This document shows positions 1-8,137 of a stretch of DNA of 64,000 nt, piece by piece. The position numbers and the translations under genes are program-made. Every line of letters starts with the position of its first letter. Within the stretch, counting starts at the first letter, position 1. The notes beneath the pieces were generated by a model, which saw nothing but the letters and a program-made list of their open reading frames with translations, was not told the DNA's origin and searched no databases. This stretch comes from CADCVT01 sp036389155 (lineage in GTDB: Bacteria; Actinomycetota; Thermoleophilia; Solirubrobacterales; Solirubrobacteraceae). The DNA is taken from NCBI GenBank assembly GCA_036389155.1, contig DASVQN010000029.1, forward strand, positions 1-64,000, in the 5' to 3' direction.

Positions 1-20
1 CGTGTTGCGGGGCGATACTG

Positions 21-602
21 CTAGTACGGATCCTTCGGCGACCGATTATCGGTCAGCGAGGGGCGCAGGCGCAACGTGAGCGTCTCGATCGCGTCGGCGA
101 GGTGGACCGGCGCGATGTTGTAGTCGCCGCGCTCGACGCGCAGCTTGTGCGCCTCGAGCAGGACGTCGGCGTGCGTGTGGCCGGCCGGCGGCTCGAAGCG
201 ATAGGACGCCAGCTCGATCAGGAGGCCCAGCGGGTCCTCGAAGTAGATCGAGTCCATGAAGCCGCGGTCCTTGACGCCGCTGTGCTTGACGCCCGCCTCG
301 TCGAGGCGCTCCACCGCCTGCATGAACGTCGCCTGCGACAGCGCGAACGCGAGGTGGTGGACGCAGCCCGGGTCGGTCGGCGTCCGCGACCCGTCGACCT
401 CGCGGTCCTCGTTGGTGAAGACGGTGATGAGCCGCCCGTCGCCCGGGTCGAAGTACAGGTGGCTCTCGTTCGGGTTGTCGAGGTTCGGCTGCTCGAAGAC
501 GAACGGCATCCCGAGCACGCCCTCCCAGAAGTCGATCGAGGTCTGCCGGTCGGCCCCGGTCAGCGTGATGTGATGGACGCCCTGGCTCTGGAGTCTGCGC
601 AC
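21..602 (-). CDS. VOC-family (glyoxalase/extradiol dioxygenase-like) protein
   Basis: A 193-residue protein with two vicinal-oxygen-chelate half-modules. The first opens with QGVHHITLTG (His10/11). The second opens with CVHHLAF (His82/83) and closes with LLIELASY (Glu130). These are the usual metal-binding positions of ring-cleaving dioxygenases and glyoxalase-like enzymes. The start is GTG at 602: the VOC fold begins within ten residues, and the frame upstream is only low-complexity translation. A tail of about 60 residues after the second module resembles the extension in ring-cleaving VOC proteins. It is divergent from the ECF sigma gene at 650. The substrate cannot be read from sequence, and a hydrolase or isomerase of the same fold is possible. 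Confidence 0.82.
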   Translation of the reverse strand: MRRLQSQGVHHITLTGADRQTSIDFWEGVLGMPFVFEQPNLDNPNESHLYFDPGDGRLITVFTNEDREVDGSRTPTDPGCVHHLAFALSQATFMQAVERLDEAGVKHSGVKDRGFMDSIYFEDPLGLLIELASYRFEPPAGHTHADVLLEAHKLRVERGDYNIAPVHLADAIETLTLRLRPSLTDNRSPKDPY

Positions 603-649
603 GGATCCGACTTTGTCACAGGAGCCGGCCCCCGGCGCAAGAGGTAGAT

Positions 650-1216
650 GTGTCGCCGACCGAGACCGACGAGGAGCTGCTGGCCGCCGCGGACTCCGAT
701 CCGGAGGCGTTCGCCGCGCTGTATCGCAGGCACGCCGCCCCGCTGCTCGGCTGGGCGATCCGCCGCACCCACGACCGCGAGAAGGCCGCCGACCTCGTCG
801 CCGAGACGTTCGCGGCCGCGCTGGAGGGCTGCCACCGGTTCGACCCCGGACGCGGGAGCGCCGCCGCCTGGCTCTACGGGATCGCCAAGCACCAGGCGGC
901 GCGGCTGGCCGAGCGCGGCGCGGTCGAAGATCGAGCGCGACGGCGCCTGCGGATGAGCCGGCCGGCACTCGACGACGACGAGCTCGACCGGGTCGTCGCC
1001 GCGGCCTCGCCCCCGCTCGACGGCGCGCTCGCCGACCTGCCGCCCGATCAGCGCGCCGCGGTCCACGCTCGCGTCGTCGACGGGCTCGACTACGACGAGA
1101 TCGCCGCCGCGGGCGCCACCACCGAGGCGGCGGCACGCCAGCGCGTCTCGCGCGGCCTGGCCACCCTCCGCCGCCGCCTCTCCTCCTCCTCGAACCCTCC
1201 GGAGGCCGACCGATGA
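650..1216 (+). CDS. ECF-type RNA polymerase sigma factor
   Basis: A 188-residue sigma-70 family protein. Region 2 covers about residues 10-75 (FAALYRRHAAPLLGWAIRR, then DLVAETFAAALE). Region 4 covers about residues 125-180 (LPPDQRAAVHARVVDGLDY, then a helix-turn-helix ending in RQRVSRGLATLRRRL). The size and the absence of regions 1 and 3 fit an extracytoplasmic-function sigma factor. The start is GTG at 650 with an AGAGG five bases upstream. Its TGA overlaps the ATG of the next gene, so the two are probably translationally coupled as a sigma/regulator pair. The regulon and the inducing signal are unknown. Confidence 0.9.
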   Translation: MSPTETDEELLAAADSDPEAFAALYRRHAAPLLGWAIRRTHDREKAADLVAETFAAALEGCHRFDPGRGSAAAWLYGIAKHQAARLAERGAVEDRARRRLRMSRPALDDDELDRVVAAASPPLDGALADLPPDQRAAVHARVVDGLDYDEIAAAGATTEAAARQRVSRGLATLRRRLSSSSNPPEADR

Positions 1217-2055
1217 CCGACTTCCTCGCCGACCTCGAGCGCGAGCTGCGCGCCGCCCACCCCCGCCGCGGCGCCGCCCGGCGCCGCGCGACCGCCGGTC
1301 GCGTGCTCCGCGCCGCCCCCGCGGCGCTCCTCCTCGTCGCGGTGCTCGCGGGAGCGACCGCCTTCGTCCTCTCGGTCGGGCACGACGAGCGGCGCAGCAG
1401 CGCGCCTGCCACGCCGCCCCCGCCGCAGATCCAGCCGCCGTCGCCGGCGCCGAAGGACCGCCGACTCGTCGTCCTCAACGGCACGACCGTCCCGGGCCTC
1501 GGGCGGGCCGTGGCCGACTTCCTCTCGAGCAGGTGGGGCCAGGCGACGGTGACGAACGCGGCCCGTCAGGACGTGTGGCGCACGATCGTCCGGTTCGCCC
1601 CGGGGCACGCGAACGACGGCAAGGCGCTGGCCCACAGCATCGAGGCGCAGCCGAGCCCGATGGACCGCGAGACGCGGGCGCTCGCGCCCGGCGCCGACCT
1701 GGTGGTGGTGGTCGGGCGCGACGTGCGGGGCGCGAGGATCGCGTACCTGCGGGCCGCCGCGACCCGCGAGGTCGTGGGCACGGTCGCGATCCTCGAGCGC
1801 AACGCCGGCCGCTCCGCGTTCTCGATCCACGCGAAGCTGCGGCGCACGGACTTCGACGCCGTGTGGCTCGTCAGCGGCCCCGGGGAGCGCCCGCGCGGCA
1901 GGCTCCTGGGCTACGTCGGCGGGGCGAAGGGCACGTCGACGCTCGACACGATGTTCCTCGCCGACACGCGCGGGCGGCGCATCGTGATCAGCCGCGAGGG
2001 CAGCGGACGGCCCGGGCCGCGCCCGCGAGACATCGTCGCGTTCGTCGACCCCTAG
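1213..2055 (+). CDS. Membrane protein with LytR_C domain and RskA-like tail; putative anti-sigma factor
   Basis: 280 residues. A basic cytosolic N-terminus (1-33) is followed by one transmembrane helix (about 35-54) and a Pro-rich linker. Next comes a LytR C-terminal-type domain (about 85-165) that begins RRLVVLNGTTVPGLG and ends LAPGADLVVVVG. The last 110 residues, with AVWLVSGP and a C-terminal ISREGSGRP, resemble the outer domain of RskA/anti-sigma-K proteins. Position and ATGA coupling with the ECF gene suggest it is the membrane-bound regulator of that sigma factor. No zinc-binding anti-sigma HxxxCxxC motif is visible in the short cytosolic part, so this role is inferred. Its stop overlaps the convergent arcA stop by 4 bp. 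Confidence 0.7.
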   Translation: MTDFLADLERELRAAHPRRGAARRRATAGRVLRAAPAALLLVAVLAGATAFVLSVGHDERRSSAPATPPPPQIQPPSPAPKDRRLVVLNGTTVPGLGRAVADFLSSRWGQATVTNAARQDVWRTIVRFAPGHANDGKALAHSIEAQPSPMDRETRALAPGADLVVVVGRDVRGARIAYLRAAATREVVGTVAILERNAGRSAFSIHAKLRRTDFDAVWLVSGPGERPRGRLLGYVGGAKGTSTLDTMFLADTRGRRIVISREGSGRPGPRPRDIVAFVDP

Positions 2056-3263
2056 GCCTCGCGGGCGATCGGGCACGACATGCAGCGCGGGCCTCCGCGG
2101 CCGCGGCCGAGCTCGCCGCCGGCGATCCGCAGGACCTCGACGCCCGCGTCCTCGAGCAGACCGTTCGTCCGCGCGTTGCGGTCGTAGGCGACGACGACGC
2201 CCGGCGCCACGGCGAGCACGTTGTGCGCGTCGCTCCACTGCTCGCGCTGCGCGTGCAGCTCGCCCGGCGGCGCCTGGAGGAAGCGGACCGGCGTGTCGAG
2301 CAGGTCTGAGAGCGCGTCGCCGAAGGAGTCGCCCTGCTCGGCCGCCAGCCCGTCCGCCGTGAGCCGCAGCCGCCAGGGCCTGAGGAACGACTCCGCGTGC
2401 GGGTGGGCGATCACGGCGTCGTGGTCGACGAAGGTCATCACCGTGTCGAGGTGCATCATCGTGCGGTCGACCGGCAGCTCGACCGCGAGGACGTCCGTCG
2501 CGATGCCCTGCGCGAGCAGATGCGTGGCCATCGCCTCGACCTCCGACGGCGGCGTGCGCTCCCCCATCCCCACGAGCACGCGACCCGGCGCCGGCACGAG
2601 CAGGTCGCCGCCCTCCACCGTCCACCGCGGCTCGATGACCTTCGCGTCGTCCGGCTCGGCGAACAGGGGGTGATGGCGGTAGATCGCGGCGAGGTGGAGC
2701 GCCTCGCGGCGTCGCGCGGGCAGCCGCATCGACGCGATCGACACGTGCTCGCGAACCCACACGGAGCTGTCGCGCACGAAGAGCTGGTTGGGGAGCGGCG
2801 CGAGGGCGAACGCGTCGGGGGCGCTCGCGCGTGCGGCCAGCGTCTCGCGGGCGAAGGGCAGCTCGGCGAACGTCAGCCCCGCCACCAGCACCCGCGCCAG
2901 CGCCGCCGGCGTCTGCTCGTCCAGCCACGAGCGCAGCCGCGCCCTCGTCACCGGCCCGCACGCGGAGGCGAGCGCCGTCTCGTCGAGCAGCTCGGTCCGC
3001 GCGGGCTCGAGCGCCAGCACGTCCTCGAGCAGCGTCGTGAGATGCACGACGACGACGCCCTGGTCGCGCAGCACGCCGGTGAAGGCGTCGTGCTCCTCCC
3101 GCGCGCGCTCGGGCCACGGCACGTCGTCGAACAGCAGCTCGTGCATGTTCTGCGGCGTGATCCGCTCGAGCTCGTCGCCCGGGCGGTGCAGGAGGACGCA
3201 GCGCAGGCGCCCCGCCTCCGAGTGCACGCCGCGGGCGACGGCGACCGGCGTCGGGACGTCCAA
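2052..3263 (-). CDS. arcA: Arginine deiminase
   Basis: A 403-residue guanidine-modifying enzyme converting L-arginine to citrulline and ammonia. Family landmarks are present: HELLFDDVPW near the N-terminus, the acidic EGGD loop, MMHLDTVMTF carrying the catalytic His region, and GGPRCMS at the end with the nucleophilic Cys394. The length matches bacterial ArcA. The start is TTG at 3263, six bases after the stop of the upstream SDR gene, so it is probably the third gene of the monooxygenase-SDR-arcA cluster. No ornithine carbamoyltransferase, carbamate kinase or antiporter lies nearby. It may therefore serve nitrogen supply or acid tolerance rather than a full ATP-yielding pathway. Confidence 0.93.
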   Translation of the reverse strand: MDVPTPVAVARGVHSEAGRLRCVLLHRPGDELERITPQNMHELLFDDVPWPERAREEHDAFTGVLRDQGVVVVHLTTLLEDVLALEPARTELLDETALASACGPVTRARLRSWLDEQTPAALARVLVAGLTFAELPFARETLAARASAPDAFALAPLPNQLFVRDSSVWVREHVSIASMRLPARRREALHLAAIYRHHPLFAEPDDAKVIEPRWTVEGGDLLVPAPGRVLVGMGERTPPSEVEAMATHLLAQGIATDVLAVELPVDRTMMHLDTVMTFVDHDAVIAHPHAESFLRPWRLRLTADGLAAEQGDSFGDALSDLLDTPVRFLQAPPGELHAQREQWSDAHNVLAVAPGVVVAYDRNARTNGLLEDAGVEVLRIAGGELGRGRGGPRCMSCPIAREA

Positions 3264-3269
3264 GCCGCG

Positions 3270-4058
3270 TCAGCTCCAGCGGGCGACGAAGTCGCGGGCG
3301 AGCTTCGAGTCGCCGAAGTGGCCGCGCCTGGCGAGGGACCTCATGCGCGAGAGCGTAAGGCGATCCATCAGGCGGCGCGGCGTTCGCCGGGCCAGCGCGT
3401 ACTGGATCGTCCCGGCGCGGGTGGTCGCCAGGTCGCGCACGGGCCGGCCGAGCGCGGCGCGCACGAGCGTCGCGGCGGCGTCCTCGAGCCGCTCCGCCGG
3501 CACCGCGCCCTCCAGCGCGACGCCCTCCTGCGCGGAGGCCTCGTGGATCGGCGTCCGGATGTAGCCCGGATAGACGGTCGTGACCGTGATCGCGTCGCCG
3601 TGCTCCAGCCGCAGCGTGTCCGAGTACGCCGTCAGGCCGCGCTTGCTCATGCAGTAGGCGGGGGCGAACGGGATCGCCAGGTGGGCCAGGCCGCTGGCCA
3701 CGTTGACGACGCGGCCACCGGACGCGCGCAGCGCGGGCAGCGCCGCGGACGTCACGCGCCACGGCCCGATCAGGTTGATGTCCAGCACCGCCAGCGCCGC
3801 CTCGTCCGGCGCGCGGCCGGCGCTCTGCGGCGTCCCGACGCCGGCGTTGTTGACGAGGACGTCCAGCCCGCCCAGCCGCGTGATCGCCTCCTCCACGGCG
3901 GCGTCGACCGCGGCCTGGTCGCGCACGTCGCAGGCGACGATGTCCTCGGCCGCGTTCAGGTCGAGCCCGACCACCCGCGCCCCGCGCGCCCGCAGCGCGT
4001 CGGCGGTGGCCGCACCGATCCCGCTCGCGGCGCCCGTGATGATGACGCGCGCGCTCAT
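3270..4058 (-). CDS. Short-chain dehydrogenase/reductase
   Basis: A 262-residue classical SDR. The nucleotide-binding TGAASGIG is at residues 8-15, VNNAG follows the fourth strand, and the catalytic set includes a Ser in NVASG and YCMSK (Tyr and Lys). The PGYIRTP loop closes the active site. The start is ATG at 4058, overlapping the monooxygenase stop by 4 bp (ATGA), so the two genes are coupled. A plausible role is oxidation of an alcohol to the ketone used by the neighbouring Baeyer-Villiger enzyme, or handling of its product. That is inferred from context; the substrate is unknown. Confidence 0.9.
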   Translation of the reverse strand: MSARVIITGAASGIGAATADALRARGARVVGLDLNAAEDIVACDVRDQAAVDAAVEEAITRLGGLDVLVNNAGVGTPQSAGRAPDEAALAVLDINLIGPWRVTSAALPALRASGGRVVNVASGLAHLAIPFAPAYCMSKRGLTAYSDTLRLEHGDAITVTTVYPGYIRTPIHEASAQEGVALEGAVPAERLEDAAATLVRAALGRPVRDLATTRAGTIQYALARRTPRRLMDRLTLSRMRSLARRGHFGDSKLARDFVARWS

Positions 4059-5536
4059 GCCGCCGCGAGCTCGCGCGCCGCGACCGGCTGCTCGAGCCGG
4101 TAGTCGGCCGGGTCGAACGTCGCCAGCCGCCGGCGGAACCTCCACGTCCAGTCCGGCCACAGCGTCGCGTTGCGCCCGGTCGCGTCGATGTACCAGCTCG
4201 CGCAGCCCGTGTTCCACACCGTCTTCTCCATCCGCGCGTCGATCTCGGCGTTGTAGCGGGCCTGCACGTCCTCTCGGACCTCGACCGTCGCCGCGCCCTG
4301 CGCCTTCATCGCGCGCAGCGCGCCGAGCACGTGGGCGATCTGCGACTCGATCATGTAGACCATCGAGCTGTGGCCGAGGCCGGTGTTCGGCCCGGTCATG
4401 AGGAAGAGGTTGGGGAACCCGGCGACCGTCGTGCCCAGGTACGCCTTCGGGCTGCCGTTCCAGACCTCGTCGAGCGTCCTGTCGCCGCGGCCCCGGACGA
4501 ACTTGCCGACCGGCATGTCCGCCACCTGGAAGCCCGTGCCGAAGATGATCGCGTCGACCTCGACCTCGGTCCCGTCGCCGGCGACGATCGTGTTGCGGGT
4601 GACGCGCTCCACGCCACCCGTCAGCACGTCGACGTTCGGCTGGCCGAGCGCCGGATACCACCGGTTCGACGGCAGGATCCGCTTGCAGCCGATCGTGTAG
4701 TCCGGCGTGACCTTGGCCAGCAGCTCGGGGTCGGAGATCTGCTCGCGCTGGTGGCGGCGCGCGATCCGCTCGGGCAGCTTCATGAGCCTCGGGTTCTTGG
4801 CGAAGCCCAGGACGAGCAGCTCGCGCAGCGAGTAAGCGGTGCCGCGGACCAGCTTCTGCGCCGCCGGGAAGGCCTTGTACAGGCGCCGCTCCAGGCGCGT
4901 GGTCGGCCGGTTGGGGTGCGGCATGACCCACGGCGGCGTGCGCTGGATGACGTGCAGCCGCTCGACCTCGGGCTGGATCGCCGGCACGAACTGGATCGCC
5001 GACGCGCCGGTGCCGACGGCAGCGACGCGCTTGCCGCGCAGGTCGAAGTCGTGGTCCCAGCGCGCGGAGTGGAACGTCGCGCCCTCGAAGTCCTCCAGGC
5101 CGGGGATGTCCGGGATGCTCGGCTCAGCCAGCCCGCCCTGCGCGGCGACGAGCACCCGGCCGGTGTACGTGCCGTCGCTCGTCTCGACGGTCCAGCGCTG
5201 GGCGCCGTCGTCGTAGGCGGCGTCGGTGACGGTGGTGTTCAGCCGGACGTGTGGGCGGACGCCGAAGTCGTCGGCGCACCGCTTGAGGTAGGCGCCGATC
5301 TCGCCCTGCGGCGAGTAGGTCTGCGTCCAGTCCGGGTTCGGCGCGAAGGAGAACGAGTACAGGTGCGACGGGACGTCGCAGGCGCAGCCGGGATACGTGT
5401 TGAAGTGCCACGTCCCCCCGACGTCGTCGCCGCGCTCGAGGATGACGAAGTCGTCGAAGCCGGCCTCCTTGAGCCGGATCCCCATGCCGAGACCGGAGAA
5501 CCCGCTCCCGATGATCACCACGTCGTGCTCAGACAC
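4055..5536 (-). CDS. FAD/NADPH-dependent Baeyer-Villiger-type monooxygenase
   Basis: A 493-residue flavin monooxygenase. An N-terminal Rossmann motif GSGFSG (residues 10-15) binds FAD. The Baeyer-Villiger fingerprint follows as FEGATFHSARWDHDF, with the conserved His and Trp. A second dinucleotide motif, GTGASAIQ, binds NADPH. The length is right for a type I enzyme that inserts oxygen beside a ketone. The start is GTG at 5536. It faces a TetR gene across 63 bp carrying a tandem repeat, so it is very likely repressed by that regulator and induced by a ketone or related ligand. It overlaps the SDR gene downstream. Confidence 0.9.
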   Translation of the reverse strand: MSEHDVVIIGSGFSGLGMGIRLKEAGFDDFVILERGDDVGGTWHFNTYPGCACDVPSHLYSFSFAPNPDWTQTYSPQGEIGAYLKRCADDFGVRPHVRLNTTVTDAAYDDGAQRWTVETSDGTYTGRVLVAAQGGLAEPSIPDIPGLEDFEGATFHSARWDHDFDLRGKRVAAVGTGASAIQFVPAIQPEVERLHVIQRTPPWVMPHPNRPTTRLERRLYKAFPAAQKLVRGTAYSLRELLVLGFAKNPRLMKLPERIARRHQREQISDPELLAKVTPDYTIGCKRILPSNRWYPALGQPNVDVLTGGVERVTRNTIVAGDGTEVEVDAIIFGTGFQVADMPVGKFVRGRGDRTLDEVWNGSPKAYLGTTVAGFPNLFLMTGPNTGLGHSSMVYMIESQIAHVLGALRAMKAQGAATVEVREDVQARYNAEIDARMEKTVWNTGCASWYIDATGRNATLWPDWTWRFRRRLATFDPADYRLEQPVAARELAAA

Positions 5537-5558
5537 TCGTCTCTCCCTCGTAGCCCTC

Positions 5559-5590
5559 CCTACAGAGGTGTAACCTACAGTGGTGTAACC
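5559..5590. promoter_or_regulatory. Tandem 15-bp repeat, probable TetR operator
   Basis: Two adjacent copies of CCTACAGWGGTGTAA (5559-5573 and 5574-5588) differ at one base and are followed by another CC. They fill the gap between the divergent monooxygenase and TetR start codons. The position suggests the binding site by which the TetR protein controls both genes. That it is direct-repeat rather than a simple palindrome is unusual for TetR operators. Confidence 0.6.
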
Positions 5591-5599
5591 TAAACGCCT

Positions 5600-6190
5600 G
5601 TGAGTACGGGCACACGCCTCCCGGCCGCCGCGCGGCGCGAGCAGATCCTCGACGTGACGAAGCGCATCGCGCTCGACCGCGGCTTCCACGCGGTCTCGAT
5701 CGACGCCGTCGCGCGGGGCGCGGGCATCAGCCGCCCGATCGTCTACGACCACTTCCACGACCTCCCGGGGCTGCTGGCGGCGCTCGTGCGGCGCGAGGAG
5801 GCCCGATCGCGCGAGCAGCTCGCGGCCATCGTCCCGTCGCGGACCGAGCCCGGCGACCTGCACGGTGCGCTGCTCGACGCCCAGCGCCGGTACCTCGAGG
5901 CCGCGCAGGCCGACCCCGACACCTGGCGGCTCGTGCTGATGCCGCCCGAGGGCGCGCCCGAGCTGTTGCGCGACACGATCGCCACCGGCCGGACCGAGGT
6001 CGTCGAGGGGATGACCGCGACGCTGGCCCCCGCCCTGGCCGAGCGCGGCGTGCCCGACCCCGAGCTCGTGGTCCGGACGATCTCCACGCTGGCCGACGAG
6101 TCGGTGCGGCTGCTGCTGACCGACCCCGAGCGCTATCCGATCGCGCGGCTGCTCGCGACGTCGGCCTGGATGCTCGGCCGCCTCGTCTGA
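5600..6190 (+). CDS. TetR/AcrR family transcriptional regulator
   Basis: 196 residues. The N-terminal helix-turn-helix runs from RREQILDVTKRIALDRGF through SIDAVARGAGISRPIVYDHF (about 12-60). A helical ligand-binding domain follows. The start is GTG at 5600, just after the tandem repeat. It is divergent from the monooxygenase-SDR-arcA cluster, so it probably represses that cluster and itself. The last 58 bp overlap the 3' end of the convergent xylanase-like gene. Confidence 0.92.
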   Translation: MSTGTRLPAAARREQILDVTKRIALDRGFHAVSIDAVARGAGISRPIVYDHFHDLPGLLAALVRREEARSREQLAAIVPSRTEPGDLHGALLDAQRRYLEAAQADPDTWRLVLMPPEGAPELLRDTIATGRTEVVEGMTATLAPALAERGVPDPELVVRTISTLADESVRLLLTDPERYPIARLLATSAWMLGRLV

Positions 6191-8106
6191 AGCGTCCCGA
6201 GGCGGTCGCGGCCCGCGAACACGGTCACGCTGGGGACGGCGCGGCGCAGGCGCACCCGGACCGCCGTCGTGCGGCCGACGTGCACGGTCCTCGACCGGCC
6301 GACGACCGCGCGCCCGCGTCGCAGGGTGAGGGTGGTGCGGCAGGCGGCCAGGCGGCAACCGATCAGCACGCGCACCGTGCCGTCGCGGCGCAGCGTCGCG
6401 CGCGCCCGGCGCAGGACGAGCGGCGGGCGCACCGCGTAGACGCAGCTCGCGGTCGCCGCGTGGCCGACGACGTCGCGCACGGTCACCGCCGTGCGACCGC
6501 TCGCGCGCAGGCGCACCGCGCCTCCCGGGGGCGTCGCGAGGCCGGAGCCCTCGTCGCTCGCGCTCCAGCGCCCGAGCACCGCGGCGCCGCGGACGATCGC
6601 GCGCGGGCAGGTGAGAGCGACCGCGGGCGCCGACGCGTCGACCTGCACCACGCCGCCGCCCTCGGGCGACACGTTGCCCGCGCGATCGCGGACCGTGCCG
6701 GTGAGCGGGCCGGTGGCGGCGAGCGTCGCCGGCGCGGCGGCCTCGACGCCGCTGCCCGGGCTGCCGTCGGGCAGCGGCGGGTCGGCCGCGAACAGCGTCA
6801 CCGCGGCGAGGTCGCGGAACCACGGCTGCGCGGGCGTGACGGCCGGCGCGGGTGGCGGCGTGCGATCGACGACGACGGGCGCGGACGGCGCCGACCACTC
6901 GCCGTCCTCGGCGCGAACGCGGTACGTCCACGTCCCCTCGCGCTCGAACGGCAGGTCGAACGAGGTCGAAGGGATGCCGGAGGCGAGCGTCCTCCACCCC
7001 TCCGCGCCGGCGTCGCGGTGCTGGAGCGTGAAGGTGGCGCCCTCGACGGCAGGCCACGCGATCGCGACGGCCGACTGCGTGAGCGCGGCGCTCGGCGCCG
7101 GCGGGCCGGGCATGGGCGGCGCCGGCGCGGCCTCGCGCCCGAGCGCGCGCTGGATCGCGTGCCACGCCGGCTTCGGCGCGTAGTCGACGTCGAACGGCAT
7201 CGCCTGCTCGGAGGGCGCCCGCCACCCGTAGGCGTCGGTGAAGCCCCAGGTCGTGATCCGGAAGCACGCCGGCTGCGCCTGGCACGCCGCGGCGAGTGTC
7301 CAGTAGGCCTGCGCCTGCCGCGCGAGGTCGCCGCCGATCTGCATCGTGGTCACGTCCAGCTCGCTGAGGTGCACGTCGAGCCCGAGCGCGCCGAGCCGCG
7401 CGATGAGGTCCTCCGTGTCGTACTGCAGCGGCGCGATGCCGTAGGTGTGGTTCTGCAGCCCGACGCCGTCGACGTCCAGCCCGCGCACGAGCGCGACGAG
7501 CGCGTCGAACTTCGGGCCCGGGACGTCCGCCGCGTACTCGTTGTAGAAGAGCCGGGCCGACGGGTCGGCGTCGCGCGCGATCCGGTAGGCCTGCTGCACC
7601 CAGTCGTCGCCGATCGAGCGCTGCCAGACGCAGTCCTTGCGAGCGCCCGCCGCGTCCAGCGCCTCGTTGACGACGTCCCACGTCTCGACCTCGCCCTCGA
7701 AGTGGTCCATGACCGTGCGGATGTGGTCCTCCATCACCGCGAGCAGCTCGTCGCGGGTCCAGGTCCGGCTCGTCAGCCACGAGGGCTCCCAGTAGTCCTC
7801 GCACCAGATCAGGACGTGCCCGTGGACCCGCTTGCCCGCCCCGCGCGCCCACGCGACGATCTCGTCGGCGCGGGCGAAGTCGTACTCGTGCGGCTGCCGG
7901 TGCAGCGCGGCCGTCTTCATCGCACTCTCGGGCGTCGCGGCGTCGTGATGCTGGGTGAACGTGTCGCGGTACGCGCTGCCGCCGAACGCGAACCCCGCGT
8001 CGTTGATCGCGGCGCCGAGCTGGACCGGCCCGGAGCGGTCGTCGGCGCCGGCGGGAGCCGCCGCCGCGAGCAGGACGAGGAAGGCCAGGACGGCGACACG
8101 CCGCAT
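6133..8106 (-). CDS. Secreted GH10 endo-1,4-beta-xylanase-like enzyme with C-terminal accessory domains
   Basis: 657 residues. A signal peptide (1-21, MRRVAVLAFLVLL then ending PAGA) leads into a glycoside hydrolase family 10 barrel of about 300 residues. ETWDVVNEAL carries the acid/base Glu and HLSELDVTT the nucleophile Glu. HGHVLIW and TTWGFTDAYGW are further GH10 landmarks. The C-terminal half has a fibronectin-III-like segment and Ig-like 'DRTPPPAPAV' and 'DASAPAVALTC' segments, probably for adhesion or substrate binding. The start is ATG at 8106, with a GGAGG only one base upstream, an unusually tight spacing. It overlaps the tetR 3' end by 58 bp. The natural polysaccharide is not shown. 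Confidence 0.88.
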   Translation of the reverse strand: MRRVAVLAFLVLLAAAAPAGADDRSGPVQLGAAINDAGFAFGGSAYRDTFTQHHDAATPESAMKTAALHRQPHEYDFARADEIVAWARGAGKRVHGHVLIWCEDYWEPSWLTSRTWTRDELLAVMEDHIRTVMDHFEGEVETWDVVNEALDAAGARKDCVWQRSIGDDWVQQAYRIARDADPSARLFYNEYAADVPGPKFDALVALVRGLDVDGVGLQNHTYGIAPLQYDTEDLIARLGALGLDVHLSELDVTTMQIGGDLARQAQAYWTLAAACQAQPACFRITTWGFTDAYGWRAPSEQAMPFDVDYAPKPAWHAIQRALGREAAPAPPMPGPPAPSAALTQSAVAIAWPAVEGATFTLQHRDAGAEGWRTLASGIPSTSFDLPFEREGTWTYRVRAEDGEWSAPSAPVVVDRTPPPAPAVTPAQPWFRDLAAVTLFAADPPLPDGSPGSGVEAAAPATLAATGPLTGTVRDRAGNVSPEGGGVVQVDASAPAVALTCPRAIVRGAAVLGRWSASDEGSGLATPPGGAVRLRASGRTAVTVRDVVGHAATASCVYAVRPPLVLRRARATLRRDGTVRVLIGCRLAACRTTLTLRRGRAVVGRSRTVHVGRTTAVRVRLRRAVPSVTVFAGRDRLGTLQTRRPSIQADVASSRAIG

Positions 8107-8137
8107 ACCTCCTCATCGGCAGCGCGCCGTCCGCGCT

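Noticed and set aside
6133..6190. Frameshift at the xylanase-like C-terminus where it overlaps tetR
   Set aside because: Both reading frames stay open to plausible ends, and 3' overlaps of convergent genes are frequent in this window.
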